Of a stretch of DNA of 64,000 nucleotides, positions 26,909-36,869 are shown piece after piece (position 1 is the stretch's first letter; every line of letters begins with the position of its first letter). The notes beneath the pieces are model-generated. The model did no database searches, was not told the origin of the DNA, and worked only from the letters and a program-made list of their open reading frames with translations. Source of the stretch: Rhodothermus bifroesti (GTDB taxonomy: Bacteria; Bacteroidota; Rhodothermia; Rhodothermales; Rhodothermaceae); the NCBI RefSeq assembly GCF_017908595.1, contig NZ_JAGKTL010000004.1, forward strand, positions 124,001 to 188,000. The letters run 5' to 3'. The position numbers were made by a program, and so were the translations under genes.

Positions 26909-27522
26909 TGCGCATGGGAAGCAAACGTCAAGCTGGCGTGCTACCGTTTCGTTGGCACAATGGGCAACTTGAAGTGCTGCTGGTAACCTCGCGTACCGTA
27001 GGTCGCTGGGTTATTCCTAAGGGCAATGTTGGAAAAAAAACGGCACAGGAAGCTGCGAGTAAAGAAGCTTTTGAAGAGGCCGGCCTGCGCGGTCGTATCG
27101 ATCCAGAACCCTTAGGGTGTTATCTGCATGGCCGTCCAGGCGACCAGCGTTGGGTGGACGTGTACCTTATGGAAGTCACTGAAGAACTTCCTGAATGGCC
27201 AGAGCAAGCCGAGCGCCAGCGGCAGTGGATGCCGCTAGCCAAAGCGCAGCAACAAGTGTATGAGGACGGTCTGCGTGCCTTGCTAGCTCGCTTGCCTGCA
27301 GAGCTTGAGCGGAGAACTTCAGGCCGCGCGCTTGGCCCAGTAGCCTCGCGTGCACTGGTGATCGGCCTACTACTGCTGGCCCTAGCACTGGCCTTTGGGG
27401 GCACCTACTACTTAGCCCGTCTCCTCCAAAAACCCGAAGTACGCCAGCGCCTTAAGCAACTGGAGCAGCAAGACCCTACCTCTTCGCTACAGTACCTTCA
27501 GCGCTTTCCCCAACTAACCTAG
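26908..27522 (+). CDS. Nudix hydrolase with C-terminal membrane anchor
   Basis: 204 residues; the ATG uses the last base of the receptor stop (TAATG), so translation is coupled. A Nudix domain (residues about 1-130) resembles the diphosphoinositol polyphosphate / Ap4A branch: GVLPFRWHNGQLEVLLVTS, WVIPKGNVGKKTAQEAASKE and FEEAGLRG. The Nudix box is one residue shorter than consensus and lacks the first Glu, while the REUxEE half (KEAFEE) is intact. Residues about 148-170 (RALVIGLLLLALALAFGGTY) form a transmembrane helix near the C-terminus, followed by a charged cytoplasmic or periplasmic tail. Soluble relatives usually lack this anchor. Substrate not determinable. Confidence 0.85.
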   Translation: MRMGSKRQAGVLPFRWHNGQLEVLLVTSRTVGRWVIPKGNVGKKTAQEAASKEAFEEAGLRGRIDPEPLGCYLHGRPGDQRWVDVYLMEVTEELPEWPEQAERQRQWMPLAKAQQQVYEDGLRALLARLPAELERRTSGRALGPVASRALVIGLLLLALALAFGGTYYLARLLQKPEVRQRLKQLEQQDPTSSLQYLQRFPQLT

Positions 27523-27542
27523 AGCACCGATCCCTTAGAAAA

Positions 27543-28985
27543 ATGACACCAACGCACCGCGTGACGATTGCTTACGGAGACGGCATCGGCCCCGAAATCA
27601 TGAGGGCTGTGCTGGCCGTGCTTGAGGCTGCTGGCGCGCCGCTTGAATACGACGTCATCGAAATTGGCGAACAAGTCTACCAACGCGGCATTACCTCGGG
27701 CATTCCAGACGAGGCTTGGGAAGTGCTGCGCCGCAACCGCGTCTTTCTCAAAGCGCCAATTACTACGCCTCAAGGCAAAGGCTACAAAAGCCTCAACGTG
27801 ACCATCCGTAAAGCACTTGGACTATTTGCCAACATTCGACCAACCAAGTCGCTGCATCCGTATGTTGAAACCCCTTATCCCAACATCGATCTGGTAATCG
27901 TTCGAGAAAACGAAGAAGACCTGTACGCGGCAATTGAACATCGGCAAACAACCGAGGTGGTGCAGGCCCTTAAACTGGTTACGCGCCCAGGCAGCGAAGG
28001 CATCATTCGGTATGCGTTTGAGTACGCCCGCGCCTATGGCCGTCGGAAAGTAACCTGCATGACCAAGGATAACATCCTGAAGATGACAGACGGGCTGTTT
28101 CACCGCATCTTTGACGAGGTTGCCGCAGCCTATCCCGAAATCGAAGCAGAGCACCGCATTATCGACATCGGTGCAGCGCTGGTGGCTGCACGCCCGGAAA
28201 CACTCGACGTGATTGTCACGCTCAACCTTTACGGAGACATTTTGTCCGACATTGCCGCACAGGTGGCCGGATCGGTAGGGTTAGGTGGGTCGGCAAACGT
28301 AGGAACCCATGCGGCTATGTTTGAAGCCATCCATGGCTCGGCTCCCGACATTGCTGGGAAAGATGTAGCTAACCCTTCTGGGCTACTCAATGCAGCCGTC
28401 ATGATGCTGGTGCACTTGGGGCTGGCCGACGTAGCCGCACGCATTGAGAACGCATGGCTGCGCACCATCGAAGACGGGATCCATACAGCCGACATTTATC
28501 GGCCTGGCAAAAGTCGCCAGAAGGTCGGTACGCAAGCCTTTGCCGAAGCCGTCATTGCTCGCCTAGGACAAGAGCCGCAGCATCTTAAGCCGGTGCACTT
28601 CCGCAAGCCTGGAATATCGGTCGCCATCCACCCAGTGCCACGCCAGCCTAAACAACTCGTAGGCGTTGACGTGTTCCTCGACTGGGATGCGGAGGGGCGC
28701 AATCCTGAGGTGCTAGGCCGTACGCTAGAGGCGCTGGCGGGCGAAGCTTTCCGTCTGCACGTCATTACTAACCGTGGCGTGAAAGTCTATCCCGGCGGTC
28801 TACCCGAAACGTTCTGCACCGACCATTGGCGCTGCCGTTTTGTCGCTGCTCAGGAAAACCTCACACCTCTAGAAATCCTCGACTTACTCCGAAGGCTTCA
28901 CGAGGCAGGTCTAGATTTTATTAAAACGGAGCACCTCTACACGTTTGAAGGGCAGCCCGGGTACTCTTTAGCCCAGGCAGAATAA
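27543..28985 (+). CDS. icd: NADP-dependent isocitrate dehydrogenase, Thermus-type long form
   Basis: Oxidative decarboxylation of isocitrate to 2-oxoglutarate in the citric acid cycle. The catalytic part occupies residues 1-340. It starts THRVTIAYGDGIGPEIMRAV and has the substrate-binding segment FANIRPTKSLHPYVETPYPN, DLVIVRENEEDLYAAIEHRQ, and the cofactor region IHGSAPDIAGKDVANPSGLL. About 130 residues follow, including VGVDVFLDWDAEGRNPEVLG and a terminal IKTEHLYTFEGQPGYSLAQA; this extra domain is typical of Thermus and Rickettsia-type enzymes of about 480-496 residues. Separate from the operon upstream by 20 bases, so possibly read-through. Terminator at 29096. Confidence 0.95.
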   Translation: MTPTHRVTIAYGDGIGPEIMRAVLAVLEAAGAPLEYDVIEIGEQVYQRGITSGIPDEAWEVLRRNRVFLKAPITTPQGKGYKSLNVTIRKALGLFANIRPTKSLHPYVETPYPNIDLVIVRENEEDLYAAIEHRQTTEVVQALKLVTRPGSEGIIRYAFEYARAYGRRKVTCMTKDNILKMTDGLFHRIFDEVAAAYPEIEAEHRIIDIGAALVAARPETLDVIVTLNLYGDILSDIAAQVAGSVGLGGSANVGTHAAMFEAIHGSAPDIAGKDVANPSGLLNAAVMMLVHLGLADVAARIENAWLRTIEDGIHTADIYRPGKSRQKVGTQAFAEAVIARLGQEPQHLKPVHFRKPGISVAIHPVPRQPKQLVGVDVFLDWDAEGRNPEVLGRTLEALAGEAFRLHVITNRGVKVYPGGLPETFCTDHWRCRFVAAQENLTPLEILDLLRRLHEAGLDFIKTEHLYTFEGQPGYSLAQAE

Positions 28986-29095
28986 TAAAATGACCCTCTA
29001 ACACGTTAACTACATGCAACCTGCATCTTGCTGCTTCGTAGACGTCTTGTCCCAAGACGCTTCTCCTCCTCGGCGTTTTGGGAATCTTCCGCACC

Positions 29096-29123
29096 ACCCC
29101 GGTCCTCGCGGCCGGGGTTTTTT
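29096..29123 (+). terminator. Rho-independent terminator after icd
   Basis: Stem ACCCCGG (29096-29102) with CCGGGGT (29112-29118), nine-base loop, then a T run to about 29123. It lies about 110 bases after icd and its tail overlaps the last codon of the convergent WbqC-like gene. Confidence 0.8.
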
Positions 29124-29802
29124 ATGGTTGCTCCGCCTCAATCTGGCTTTGTTGGAGCAACAACGTCCGCGCTTCAATAGGACCAAGGTTAAACAACAGG
29201 TCCAGAGCAGCCATGCCAGGAAAAAAGCCAGGGAAGTTTTGGCGGTAGATGGGCTCCTCAAACCGCAGCGTGTAGACGCAAGCCGCCGCGCCTCGGTCAA
29301 TGCGAGCCGTGGCTTCAGGTAAGAGTAGCGTATCCGCAGCAAGCAGGCGGGCTATAGTTTCTACTGTAGCAGGCTGATCGGCTAGCTCAGAAGCGCGCAC
29401 AACCGGCGTTTGGATTTCAAAAAGCTGAAGCGTCAGCACAAACGTTGCCGAAGCCAGCTCTCCCAAATGGGTCCACGTGTGCGCAAAGAGGCGTTCTAGA
29501 CGAGGCTCATAAAACTCGAAATACGGGGTCGTGCGATAATTGTAGCAGAAGGCGCGCCAGTGACGACGTCGCCAGGAGGGATCCTGACCCAATAAAACCC
29601 GGTAAATCGGCTTGCCGTGCTGATGGGCCCGTAACGGCACCGAAAGCCACTGCCACCCCTGCGGATTGCGCAGTCGCGTGCGGTTATGGAACGACTGCCG
29701 GCTGTACTGGAACGTATCGGCCAGCACGACACGGTGAGCGCGCAGCGCCAACGCTATCCGCTCTAGCCGCGGAAAGTACTCCGGAGGCACGACGGCCAGC
29801 AT
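29122..29802 (-). CDS. WbqC-like family protein
   Basis: 226 residues from ATG 29802 (MLAVVPPEYFPRLERIALAL); 25 further upstream residues are open but unlikely. Matches the WbqC-like family: early YFPRLE..AL, VLADTFQYSRQSFHNRTRLR, GWQWLSVPLRAHQHGKPIYR, WRRRHWRAFCYNYRTTPYFE, and the C-terminal YRQNFPGFFPGMAALDLLFN. Family members occur in O-antigen or surface-glycan clusters and in Bacteroidota with unknown chemistry (perhaps glycine-type transfer to sugars). It lacks signal peptide and membrane helices, so cytoplasmic. Divergent from the glycosyltransferase at 29878, 75 bases apart. Confidence 0.88.
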   Translation of the reverse strand: MLAVVPPEYFPRLERIALALRAHRVVLADTFQYSRQSFHNRTRLRNPQGWQWLSVPLRAHQHGKPIYRVLLGQDPSWRRRHWRAFCYNYRTTPYFEFYEPRLERLFAHTWTHLGELASATFVLTLQLFEIQTPVVRASELADQPATVETIARLLAADTLLLPEATARIDRGAAACVYTLRFEEPIYRQNFPGFFPGMAALDLLFNLGPIEARTLLLQQSQIEAEQP

Positions 29803-29877
29803 ACCCAAGCAAACTGCTAAAGCTGAAGGGAAATTTAACGTCTGTTTTTTTCGAAAAGCTATTCGCCATAGCGCCAC

Positions 29878-30951
29878 ATGAGTTTCTTACTTGTTTTTCT
29901 TAGCGCACTTCACCTTTTGCTCTGGATCGTGCTTTTGGCCAATTGGCGCTATCTTCAAAAGCATGCTCGTTTTAAGCCAGCAGGTGACGCGTGGCCTTTC
30001 GTGTCGGTATTAGTCCCAGCCCGCAACGAAGCCGCTAACCTAAGCCGCTTGCTTCCCAGTTTACTGGGTCAGGATTATCCTAAGCTAGAGCTCATTGTGT
30101 ACGACGACGCTTCCGAAGATGTTACGCCCGTTATTCTCCGCCGCTACAGTAGCGATCCTAGGCTACGTGTGCTGCGTGGCGAGGGCGTGCCGCCAGGCTG
30201 GGTGGGCAAGGTACATGCCCTTTACCAGGCTACACGTAAGGCACGCGGAACGCTCTACCTGTTTCTGGACGCCGATACCGAACTGCTGCGTCCGGATGCA
30301 CTGCGGCGCCTTGTTGCTCGCTACCGGGCATTGCCAACAAGCACGGTGGTTACAGCACTTCCTCAAATGCGTGGGGGTGGCCAGCTTCTCGTTAGCCTAG
30401 TGCCCTTGATGATCCTGGCTGGACTACCTTGGCCACTGGTGCACCGCGTACGCCATCCATTGCTGGCAGCGCTCAACGGCCAGTGCTGGCTCATCGACGC
30501 CACCACGTACCATCAGCTCGAGCCGCACCGCCACCATAAAAACGAGGTGCTCGAAGACGTTCAAATTGGCCGTTACCTAAAGCAGCATGGCCTGATTCCC
30601 GTGATGCTTGACCTGCGCCAGGAACTGGCGGTGTACATGTATGCTTCGCTGAAAGCGGCCTGGCAAGGCTTTCGCAAAAACGCTTATCTGCTCATGGGAG
30701 GTCGTGTGATGCCGTTTATGCTCCTTTGGATTGGCTACGGATTCACGTTGGTGTGGGCACCCTTAGTGAACTGGATCTTTTTGCTCTCGATTGTAGGCCT
30801 CAAGCTTTTTGTGGATGGCCTTATGGGTCATCCCCTTTGGCTAAGCCTGCTATCACCCGTATCGCACCTGTTGGCCTGGGTGCTGCAGCTCGACTCGGCC
30901 CTAGCACATTGGCGCAAGCGCGTGACCTGGAAATCGCGTTTAGTTACGTGA
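29878..30951 (+). CDS. Membrane-bound family 2 glycosyltransferase
   Basis: 357 residues. An N-terminal membrane helix (residues 1-22, SFLLVFLSALHLLLWIVLLA) precedes a GT-A catalytic domain: FVSVLVPARNEAANLSRLLP, the nucleotide-binding VYDDASEDVTPVIL, the DxD-like FLDADTELLRPDAL, and QCWLIDATTYHQLEPHRHHK plus VLEDVQIGRYLKQHG. Two or three hydrophobic segments follow residue 270. It resembles glycosyltransferases used for carotenoid or hopanoid-like lipid glycosylation (CruC/CrtQ-like), but no carotenoid genes are here. Substrate unknown. Divergent with the WbqC-like gene; an AT-rich gap then precedes lapA. Confidence 0.9.
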   Translation: MSFLLVFLSALHLLLWIVLLANWRYLQKHARFKPAGDAWPFVSVLVPARNEAANLSRLLPSLLGQDYPKLELIVYDDASEDVTPVILRRYSSDPRLRVLRGEGVPPGWVGKVHALYQATRKARGTLYLFLDADTELLRPDALRRLVARYRALPTSTVVTALPQMRGGGQLLVSLVPLMILAGLPWPLVHRVRHPLLAALNGQCWLIDATTYHQLEPHRHHKNEVLEDVQIGRYLKQHGLIPVMLDLRQELAVYMYASLKAAWQGFRKNAYLLMGGRVMPFMLLWIGYGFTLVWAPLVNWIFLLSIVGLKLFVDGLMGHPLWLSLLSPVSHLLAWVLQLDSALAHWRKRVTWKSRLVT

Positions 30952-31029
30952 TTTTTAATTTCACGTTGAGCTTCAAGGCACATTTGTAAGTATTTTGTGC
31001 ATTATGCGCACACAAAAAGTCCTTTAGAC

Positions 31030-31323
31030 ATGCGCGCTTCGTTTTTGCTTTTAGCACTTTTGATTGCGCTGGCTGCCTTGATTTTTGCGCTTCAAAACCC
31101 GAGCTATATCACGGTGCGCTTAGGACCATACCAAGTTGAGCAGACCGCCGCGTTAATCATTTTTGTGAGCTTCATCTTAGGGGCGCTGGTGGGGATGTTG
31201 GCCATGATTCCTGGACAGCTGAAGCGCGCTCGTGAAATCCGGCGGCTGCGCCAGCAGCTAGCCGAGACGGGGCATGAGCCGCCTACATCGTTTTCTGCTG
31301 CACCTGATCGCCCGCTCCAATGA
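31030..31323 (+). CDS. LapA-family (DUF1049) membrane protein
   Basis: 97 residues starting at ATG 31030 (MRASFLLLALLIALAALIFA). Two helices (residues about 3-20 and 38-60) flank the family motif FALQNPSYITVRLGPYQVEQ, followed by a basic coiled coil (GQLKRAREIRRLRQQLAE). LapA/YciS family proteins assist lipopolysaccharide assembly in enterobacteria; outside them the function is uncertain. The stop overlaps the corA start by four bases (ATGA). First gene of lapA-corA-ldcA. Confidence 0.85.
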   Translation: MRASFLLLALLIALAALIFALQNPSYITVRLGPYQVEQTAALIIFVSFILGALVGMLAMIPGQLKRAREIRRLRQQLAETGHEPPTSFSAAPDRPLQ

Positions 31324-32411
31324 CCCAAGCGCTTTCGCAGTTTCGGCACATGCTAGCTCGGAGGCGGCGCAAAGTCGGCCTGCCGCCAGGCACGCTTTTG
31401 CCCCCCGAGGTACCACCGACCGAGCCTGTTACGCTACACCTGATCGCTTACGATGCCGAACAACTTTTTGAGCGATCGCTTCGGCCTGATGAACTCGAGG
31501 GTGTTTTGGCAGAAACATCCCGCCCAGCCGTAACGTGGATTGATGTAACTGGCCTGCACGACATTGAGCTCATCCACCAGCTGGGCAAGCTACTTTCCAT
31601 TCACCCCCTAACGCTCGAAGACATTGTCAGCATCGGTCAGCGTCCGAAGTTTGAAGAGGGCCAGGGCTACCTCTACGTAGTCTGCCACATGCTAACCTTT
31701 AATGAGGTGCAGGGGTTGGTTGAAGCCGAGCAAATCAGCTTGATTCTGACCCAAGACTTGGTTTTAACATTGCAAGAGCGCCCAGGAGATGTTTTTGATC
31801 CTATACGCGTTCGGCTGCGCCAGCAGGTTGGTCGCCTGCGTCAGCGTGATGCCAGCTACCTGGCCTATGCGTTGCTCGACGTTGTTGTAGACCACTACTT
31901 TGTGGTACTTGAGGCCATTAGTGAACGCGCCGAGCAGCTTGAAGCCCACATCCTGGAGGACCCTAGCCCCCAAGTCCAACGGGCTCTGGCTAGCCTTCGA
32001 CGAGAACTGATTGCCATGCGCCGAGCAGTGTGGCCGCTGCGCGAAGTTTTTAGCGAATTGCAACGGCTCGAGTCCCCTTTGCTTGCGCCCGAGACCCGCA
32101 CGTTCTTGCGCGACACTTACGATCACGTAGTGCAGGTAATCGATATTATTGAGTCGCTGCGCGAGCTGCTTGCAGGATTGACCGATGTATACTTATCCCG
32201 GCTGAGCCATCGCATGAACGAAATCATGAAAGTGCTGACCATGGTGGGGACTATTTTTATTCCACTTACCTTTCTGGCAGGCATCTACGGTATGAATTTT
32301 AGATACATGCCCGAGTTGGAATGGCGTTACGGGTATCCGGCCGTACTATTGCTCATGTTGGGGTTGGGCCTGGGCATGTTGTATGGATTTTGGCGTCGTG
32401 GATGGCTTTAG
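31320..32411 (+). CDS. corA: CorA-family magnesium/cobalt transporter
   Basis: 363-residue pentameric metal channel. Large cytoplasmic funnel (residues 1-295; WIDVTGLHDIELIHQLGKLL, HPLTLEDIVSIGQRPKFEEG), the long stalk helix about 230-300, then two C-terminal helices with the selectivity motif GIYGMNF between them (TFLAGIYGMNFRYMPELEWR) and the end YGFWRRGWL. Length and motif are standard. Starts within the lapA stop and ends overlapping the ldcA start by ten bases. The ion is likely Mg2+ but Co2+/Ni2+ transport cannot be excluded. Confidence 0.95.
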   Translation: MTQALSQFRHMLARRRRKVGLPPGTLLPPEVPPTEPVTLHLIAYDAEQLFERSLRPDELEGVLAETSRPAVTWIDVTGLHDIELIHQLGKLLSIHPLTLEDIVSIGQRPKFEEGQGYLYVVCHMLTFNEVQGLVEAEQISLILTQDLVLTLQERPGDVFDPIRVRLRQQVGRLRQRDASYLAYALLDVVVDHYFVVLEAISERAEQLEAHILEDPSPQVQRALASLRRELIAMRRAVWPLREVFSELQRLESPLLAPETRTFLRDTYDHVVQVIDIIESLRELLAGLTDVYLSRLSHRMNEIMKVLTMVGTIFIPLTFLAGIYGMNFRYMPELEWRYGYPAVLLLMLGLGLGMLYGFWRRGWL

Positions 32412-33346
32412 CACGTCATTTTCCTCGGCCACTTAAGGCAGGCGCTCGGGTTGCGGTTGTGGCCCCAGCTAGCCCTCCACAAAACGTCCAAGCGCTTGAA
32501 GTCGGCATTGCACGCTTGGAAAAAGCTGGGCTTCAGATCGAGCGTGGACGTACGCTTACGGCACAGCGTGGCTATTTGGCCGGCAGTGATGTGCTGCGGG
32601 CCGAAGAGCTTAACCATTACTTTCGCCGGCCGGACATACACGCCATCTTTTGCGCCCGGGGTGGCTACGGCTGCCTACGACTGCTCCCGCTCTTGGACTA
32701 TGAGGCAGCAATCCGCATGCCCAAGTTAATTATCGGTTACAGCGACATTACCGCACTTCAGCTGGCTGTACTTGCCCAAGCAGGCGTTCCCGGACTTTCT
32801 GGACCAATGGTGGCCGTCGACTGGCCCGTACTCGATACAGAAACCGAGGCCCGTTTCTGGGAGCTGGCTCAAGGCGCAACGCCAGATCCACTTCCGCTTG
32901 TGGGTTCGGCGAAGCTGCACGTACTGCGTCCAGGCGATGCCAAGGGCCCCCTTGTAGGCGGAACCCTCTCGGTGCTGGTTCGGCTGCTGGGGACCCCCTA
33001 CCTGCCCGATCTGACCGGGAGCATTTTGTTTTTAGAGGATGTAGGCGAAGCGCCCTATCGCATCGATGGCATGCTGGCACAGCTGCGCTTGGCCGGCGTG
33101 CTTGATCGCTTAGCCGGCGTCGTGCTAGGCCAGTTCACGAAATCCGATCCGGTTTCGGAAACGCCCTCGCTTACGCTGGGTGAAGTGTTGGAAGACTACT
33201 TTGGTCAAGCCTCTTATCCGGTGGTGGTTGGATTTCCCTATGGTCACCAACCCCAGAAAAATACGCTGCCGATAGGCACGCAAGCCTGCCTACAAGCCCA
33301 TGGAGACACGGCCACCTTAAGGCTCTTGGAACCAGTAGTTCGTTGA
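32402..33346 (+). CDS. ldcA: LD-carboxypeptidase, S66 family
   Basis: Cleaves the terminal D-Ala from murein tetrapeptides in peptidoglycan recycling. Start ATG 32402 overlaps the corA stop by ten bases; the frame open from 32321 would lie inside corA. Family blocks: ARVAVVAPASPPQNV, IFCARGGYGCLRLLPLLD, the nucleophile Ser in LIIGYSDITALQLAVLAQAG, then LFLEDVGEAPYRIDGMLAQL with the Glu and FPYGHQPQKNTLPIGTQACL with the His of the triad. 314 residues. No signal peptide, as expected for cytoplasmic recycling. Confidence 0.93.
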   Translation: MALARHFPRPLKAGARVAVVAPASPPQNVQALEVGIARLEKAGLQIERGRTLTAQRGYLAGSDVLRAEELNHYFRRPDIHAIFCARGGYGCLRLLPLLDYEAAIRMPKLIIGYSDITALQLAVLAQAGVPGLSGPMVAVDWPVLDTETEARFWELAQGATPDPLPLVGSAKLHVLRPGDAKGPLVGGTLSVLVRLLGTPYLPDLTGSILFLEDVGEAPYRIDGMLAQLRLAGVLDRLAGVVLGQFTKSDPVSETPSLTLGEVLEDYFGQASYPVVVGFPYGHQPQKNTLPIGTQACLQAHGDTATLRLLEPVVR

Positions 33347-33440
33347 GCCCGTGTGCTTTTGTCTAAAAGCTTTTCCTGCAATTTTTTCAGTAACGGCACG
33401 CTAAACATGCCTATACTGAGACGGCAACCGCCTGAATACT

Positions 33441-34103
33441 ATGAAGCCCCACAGCGAACCCTCGCCAATGCGGCTAGCCGTCTTTGCTTCGGGTAGCGGC
33501 ACCAATTTTCAGGCCATCCTCGACGCAATTGAGGCCGGTAGGCTACCGGCACAGGTTGTGCTGTGCGTTAGCGACCGGGCTACGGCAGGAGCGCTAACGC
33601 GCGCCCACAGCCGAAATATTCCAACAGCCATCCTTTCCCCTGGCGCGTTTCCTACCGAAACCGCCTTTGGAGAAGCGTTGCTTGCGGTGCTCCAGCAGCA
33701 TGCGGTTGCGTTTATTGCGCTAGCCGGCTATCTCAAGAAAATCCCGGACAATGTGGTGGCAGCGTATCGGAACCGCATCCTGAACGTGCACCCTTCGTTA
33801 CTGCCGGCCTTTGGTGGGCCAGGGATGTACGGCCGCCGTGTGCACGAGGCCGTATTGAACTATGGAGTACGCTGGACCGGAGCTACCGTGCATCTGGTCG
33901 ACGAAGTGTACGACCACGGGCCAATTGTTTTACAGGAGCCCGTGCCCGTTTACCCAGAGGATACCCCCGAGACGTTAGCTGCCCGGGTGCTCGCTGTGGA
34001 GCACCGCCTTTATCCCGAAGCGCTACGGCTGTTTGCCGAAGGTCGCATCGTGGTCGACGGTCGCCATGTACGCATCCTCCCTCCTTCGTCCTCAACCCTT
34101 TAA
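33441..34103 (+). CDS. purN: Phosphoribosylglycinamide formyltransferase
   Basis: Transfers formyl from 10-formyl-THF to GAR, third step of purine synthesis. RLAVFASGSGTNFQAILDAI (near residues 10-29) is the phosphate site, LAGYLKKIPDNVVAAYRNRI the folate region, and ILNVHPSLLPAFGGPGMYGR holds the catalytic Asn and His; the Asp is in VDEVYDHGPIVLQEPVPV. 220 residues from ATG 33441; Met10 is an alternative start. A TATACT box at 33412-33417 is a plausible -10 element but its -35 is weak. Followed closely by purH. Confidence 0.95.
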   Translation: MKPHSEPSPMRLAVFASGSGTNFQAILDAIEAGRLPAQVVLCVSDRATAGALTRAHSRNIPTAILSPGAFPTETAFGEALLAVLQQHAVAFIALAGYLKKIPDNVVAAYRNRILNVHPSLLPAFGGPGMYGRRVHEAVLNYGVRWTGATVHLVDEVYDHGPIVLQEPVPVYPEDTPETLAARVLAVEHRLYPEALRLFAEGRIVVDGRHVRILPPSSSTL

Positions 34104-34107
34104 AGCT

Positions 34108-35703
34108 ATGTTGCACCAACCCAGAACGCACGAAGCACCCCCCGAGGTACAACCCGTCCGACGGGCCCTACTTTCTGTGTTTGACAAGACTGGCCTGGTA
34201 ACGTTCGCTCAGCAACTGGCCAAGCTGGGTATTGAGCTGATTTCAACGGGCGGTACTGCCCGCACGCTACGCGCAGCTGGACTAGCCGTACGCGACGTAT
34301 CGGAGCTGACCAGTTTTCCGGAAATGCTCGACGGGCGCGTTAAAACGTTACATCCAGCCATACATGGAGGCTTGCTGGCCCGTCGTAATGTGCCCGAAGA
34401 TCTGGCCCAGCTAACCCAACAAGGCTTTGTGCCCATCGACTTGGTCGTCGTCAACTTGTATCCGTTTGAAGCAGCCATTCAGCAGGACCCAGAAAACGAG
34501 GCGTTAGCCATTGAAAATATTGACATCGGTGGACCCGCCTTGATTCGGGCAGCGGCTAAAAACTTCTTCTTTACAGCGGTAGTCACTGATCCGGCCGATT
34601 ATGAAGCCGTCGCCAACGAGCTGGTGCAACACCAAGGGGCGCTTACCTTGAAAACGCGTCGGCAACTGGCGCAGAAAGCTTTTGCCCACACGGCTGCTTA
34701 CGATCAAGCGATTGCCACATACTTTGCTCAAAGAACCTTTGTTGCCTCAGAGCCTTTGCCGAAACAGCTGCTGCTGGCGCTACCTCGCAAGCTGTGCTTG
34801 CGCTATGGCGAAAATCCCCATCAGCAGGCCGCCTTTTATGGTCATCCGGAACGCTTCTTTCGCCAGCTTCATGGTAAATCGCTTTCTTACAACAACCTCC
34901 TAGACCTTAATGCCGCACTGCGGTTAATTGAAGAGTTCCGGGAAGCCGATCCTACCTGCGCCATCCTCAAACACACCAATCCGTGTGGCGTTGCGACAGC
35001 AGCAACTTTGGTTGCTGCCTATCAGCGCGCGCTCGCCACTGATCGACGCTCACCGTTTGGAGGCATCGTGGTGGTCAACCGGCCTCTAGATCGGGAAACA
35101 GCTGAGGCAATTGACCAGCTCTTTACGGAAGTGATCATTGCGCCCGACTTTGACGAAGGCGTCCTCGCTTTCCTGCAGCAAAAAGCCAATCGACGCATTA
35201 TTCAGCAGCTTCGCCCTGTTTCGGAAACACTGCAAATGCGCACGGTTGTCGGGGGTTTGTTGGTCCAAACGCCCGATAGTGCACTCCCCCCACTGTCTGT
35301 GCTACGCTCCAGCTGGCGCGTCGTCACCCGCCGCGCACCAACCGAAGCCGAGTGGCGCGACCTGGACTTTGCCTGGCGGGTGGTCAAGCACGTCAAAAGT
35401 AACGCGATCGTGTACGCTCGCGATCGGGCTACGCTCGGCATAGGCGCAGGCCAGATGAGCCGCGTTGACGCCGCTGAACTCGCCGTACGCAAAGGCCTGC
35501 AAGAAGGGCACCATTTTACCGGCAGCGTGGTAGCTTCAGATGCCTTTTTCCCCTTTGCCGATGGTCTACTAGCCGCTGTAGCCCATGGCGCCCGTGCCGT
35601 TATCCAACCTGGAGGCTCTATTCGCGATGAAGAAGTCATCCAGGCTGCCGATGCACACGACGTGGCCATGGTCTTTACGGGGACACGACATTTTGCACAC
35701 TAA
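34108..35703 (+). CDS. purH: Bifunctional AICAR formyltransferase/IMP cyclohydrolase
   Basis: Last two steps of purine synthesis. Start ATG 34108, four bases after purN (the open frame reaches 34033 inside purN). N-terminal MGS-fold IMP cyclohydrolase (residues about 15-210: [66 protein letters not shown]). C-terminal AICAR transformylase (about 215-531) begins [15 protein letters not shown] and has the catalytic KHTNPCG motif at [20 protein letters not shown]. 531 residues is standard. It forms an operon with purN. Confidence 0.96.
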   Translation: MLHQPRTHEAPPEVQPVRRALLSVFDKTGLVTFAQQLAKLGIELISTGGTARTLRAAGLAVRDVSELTSFPEMLDGRVKTLHPAIHGGLLARRNVPEDLAQLTQQGFVPIDLVVVNLYPFEAAIQQDPENEALAIENIDIGGPALIRAAAKNFFFTAVVTDPADYEAVANELVQHQGALTLKTRRQLAQKAFAHTAAYDQAIATYFAQRTFVASEPLPKQLLLALPRKLCLRYGENPHQQAAFYGHPERFFRQLHGKSLSYNNLLDLNAALRLIEEFREADPTCAILKHTNPCGVATAATLVAAYQRALATDRRSPFGGIVVVNRPLDRETAEAIDQLFTEVIIAPDFDEGVLAFLQQKANRRIIQQLRPVSETLQMRTVVGGLLVQTPDSALPPLSVLRSSWRVVTRRAPTEAEWRDLDFAWRVVKHVKSNAIVYARDRATLGIGAGQMSRVDAAELAVRKGLQEGHHFTGSVVASDAFFPFADGLLAAVAHGARAVIQPGGSIRDEEVIQAADAHDVAMVFTGTRHFAH

Positions 35704-35816
35704 TCGGGTTTGATTTTTGTAGTTTTCTGCCGGGACGTGGCACGCCAAGGCCTGCCCATATTTTATCTTGCATCAGCCAAAAGATGATCTAGCTGTGCGC
35801 CCTTGCTACCCGGTAA

Positions 35817-36866
<1,050 letters not shown>

Positions 36867-36869
36867 TCC

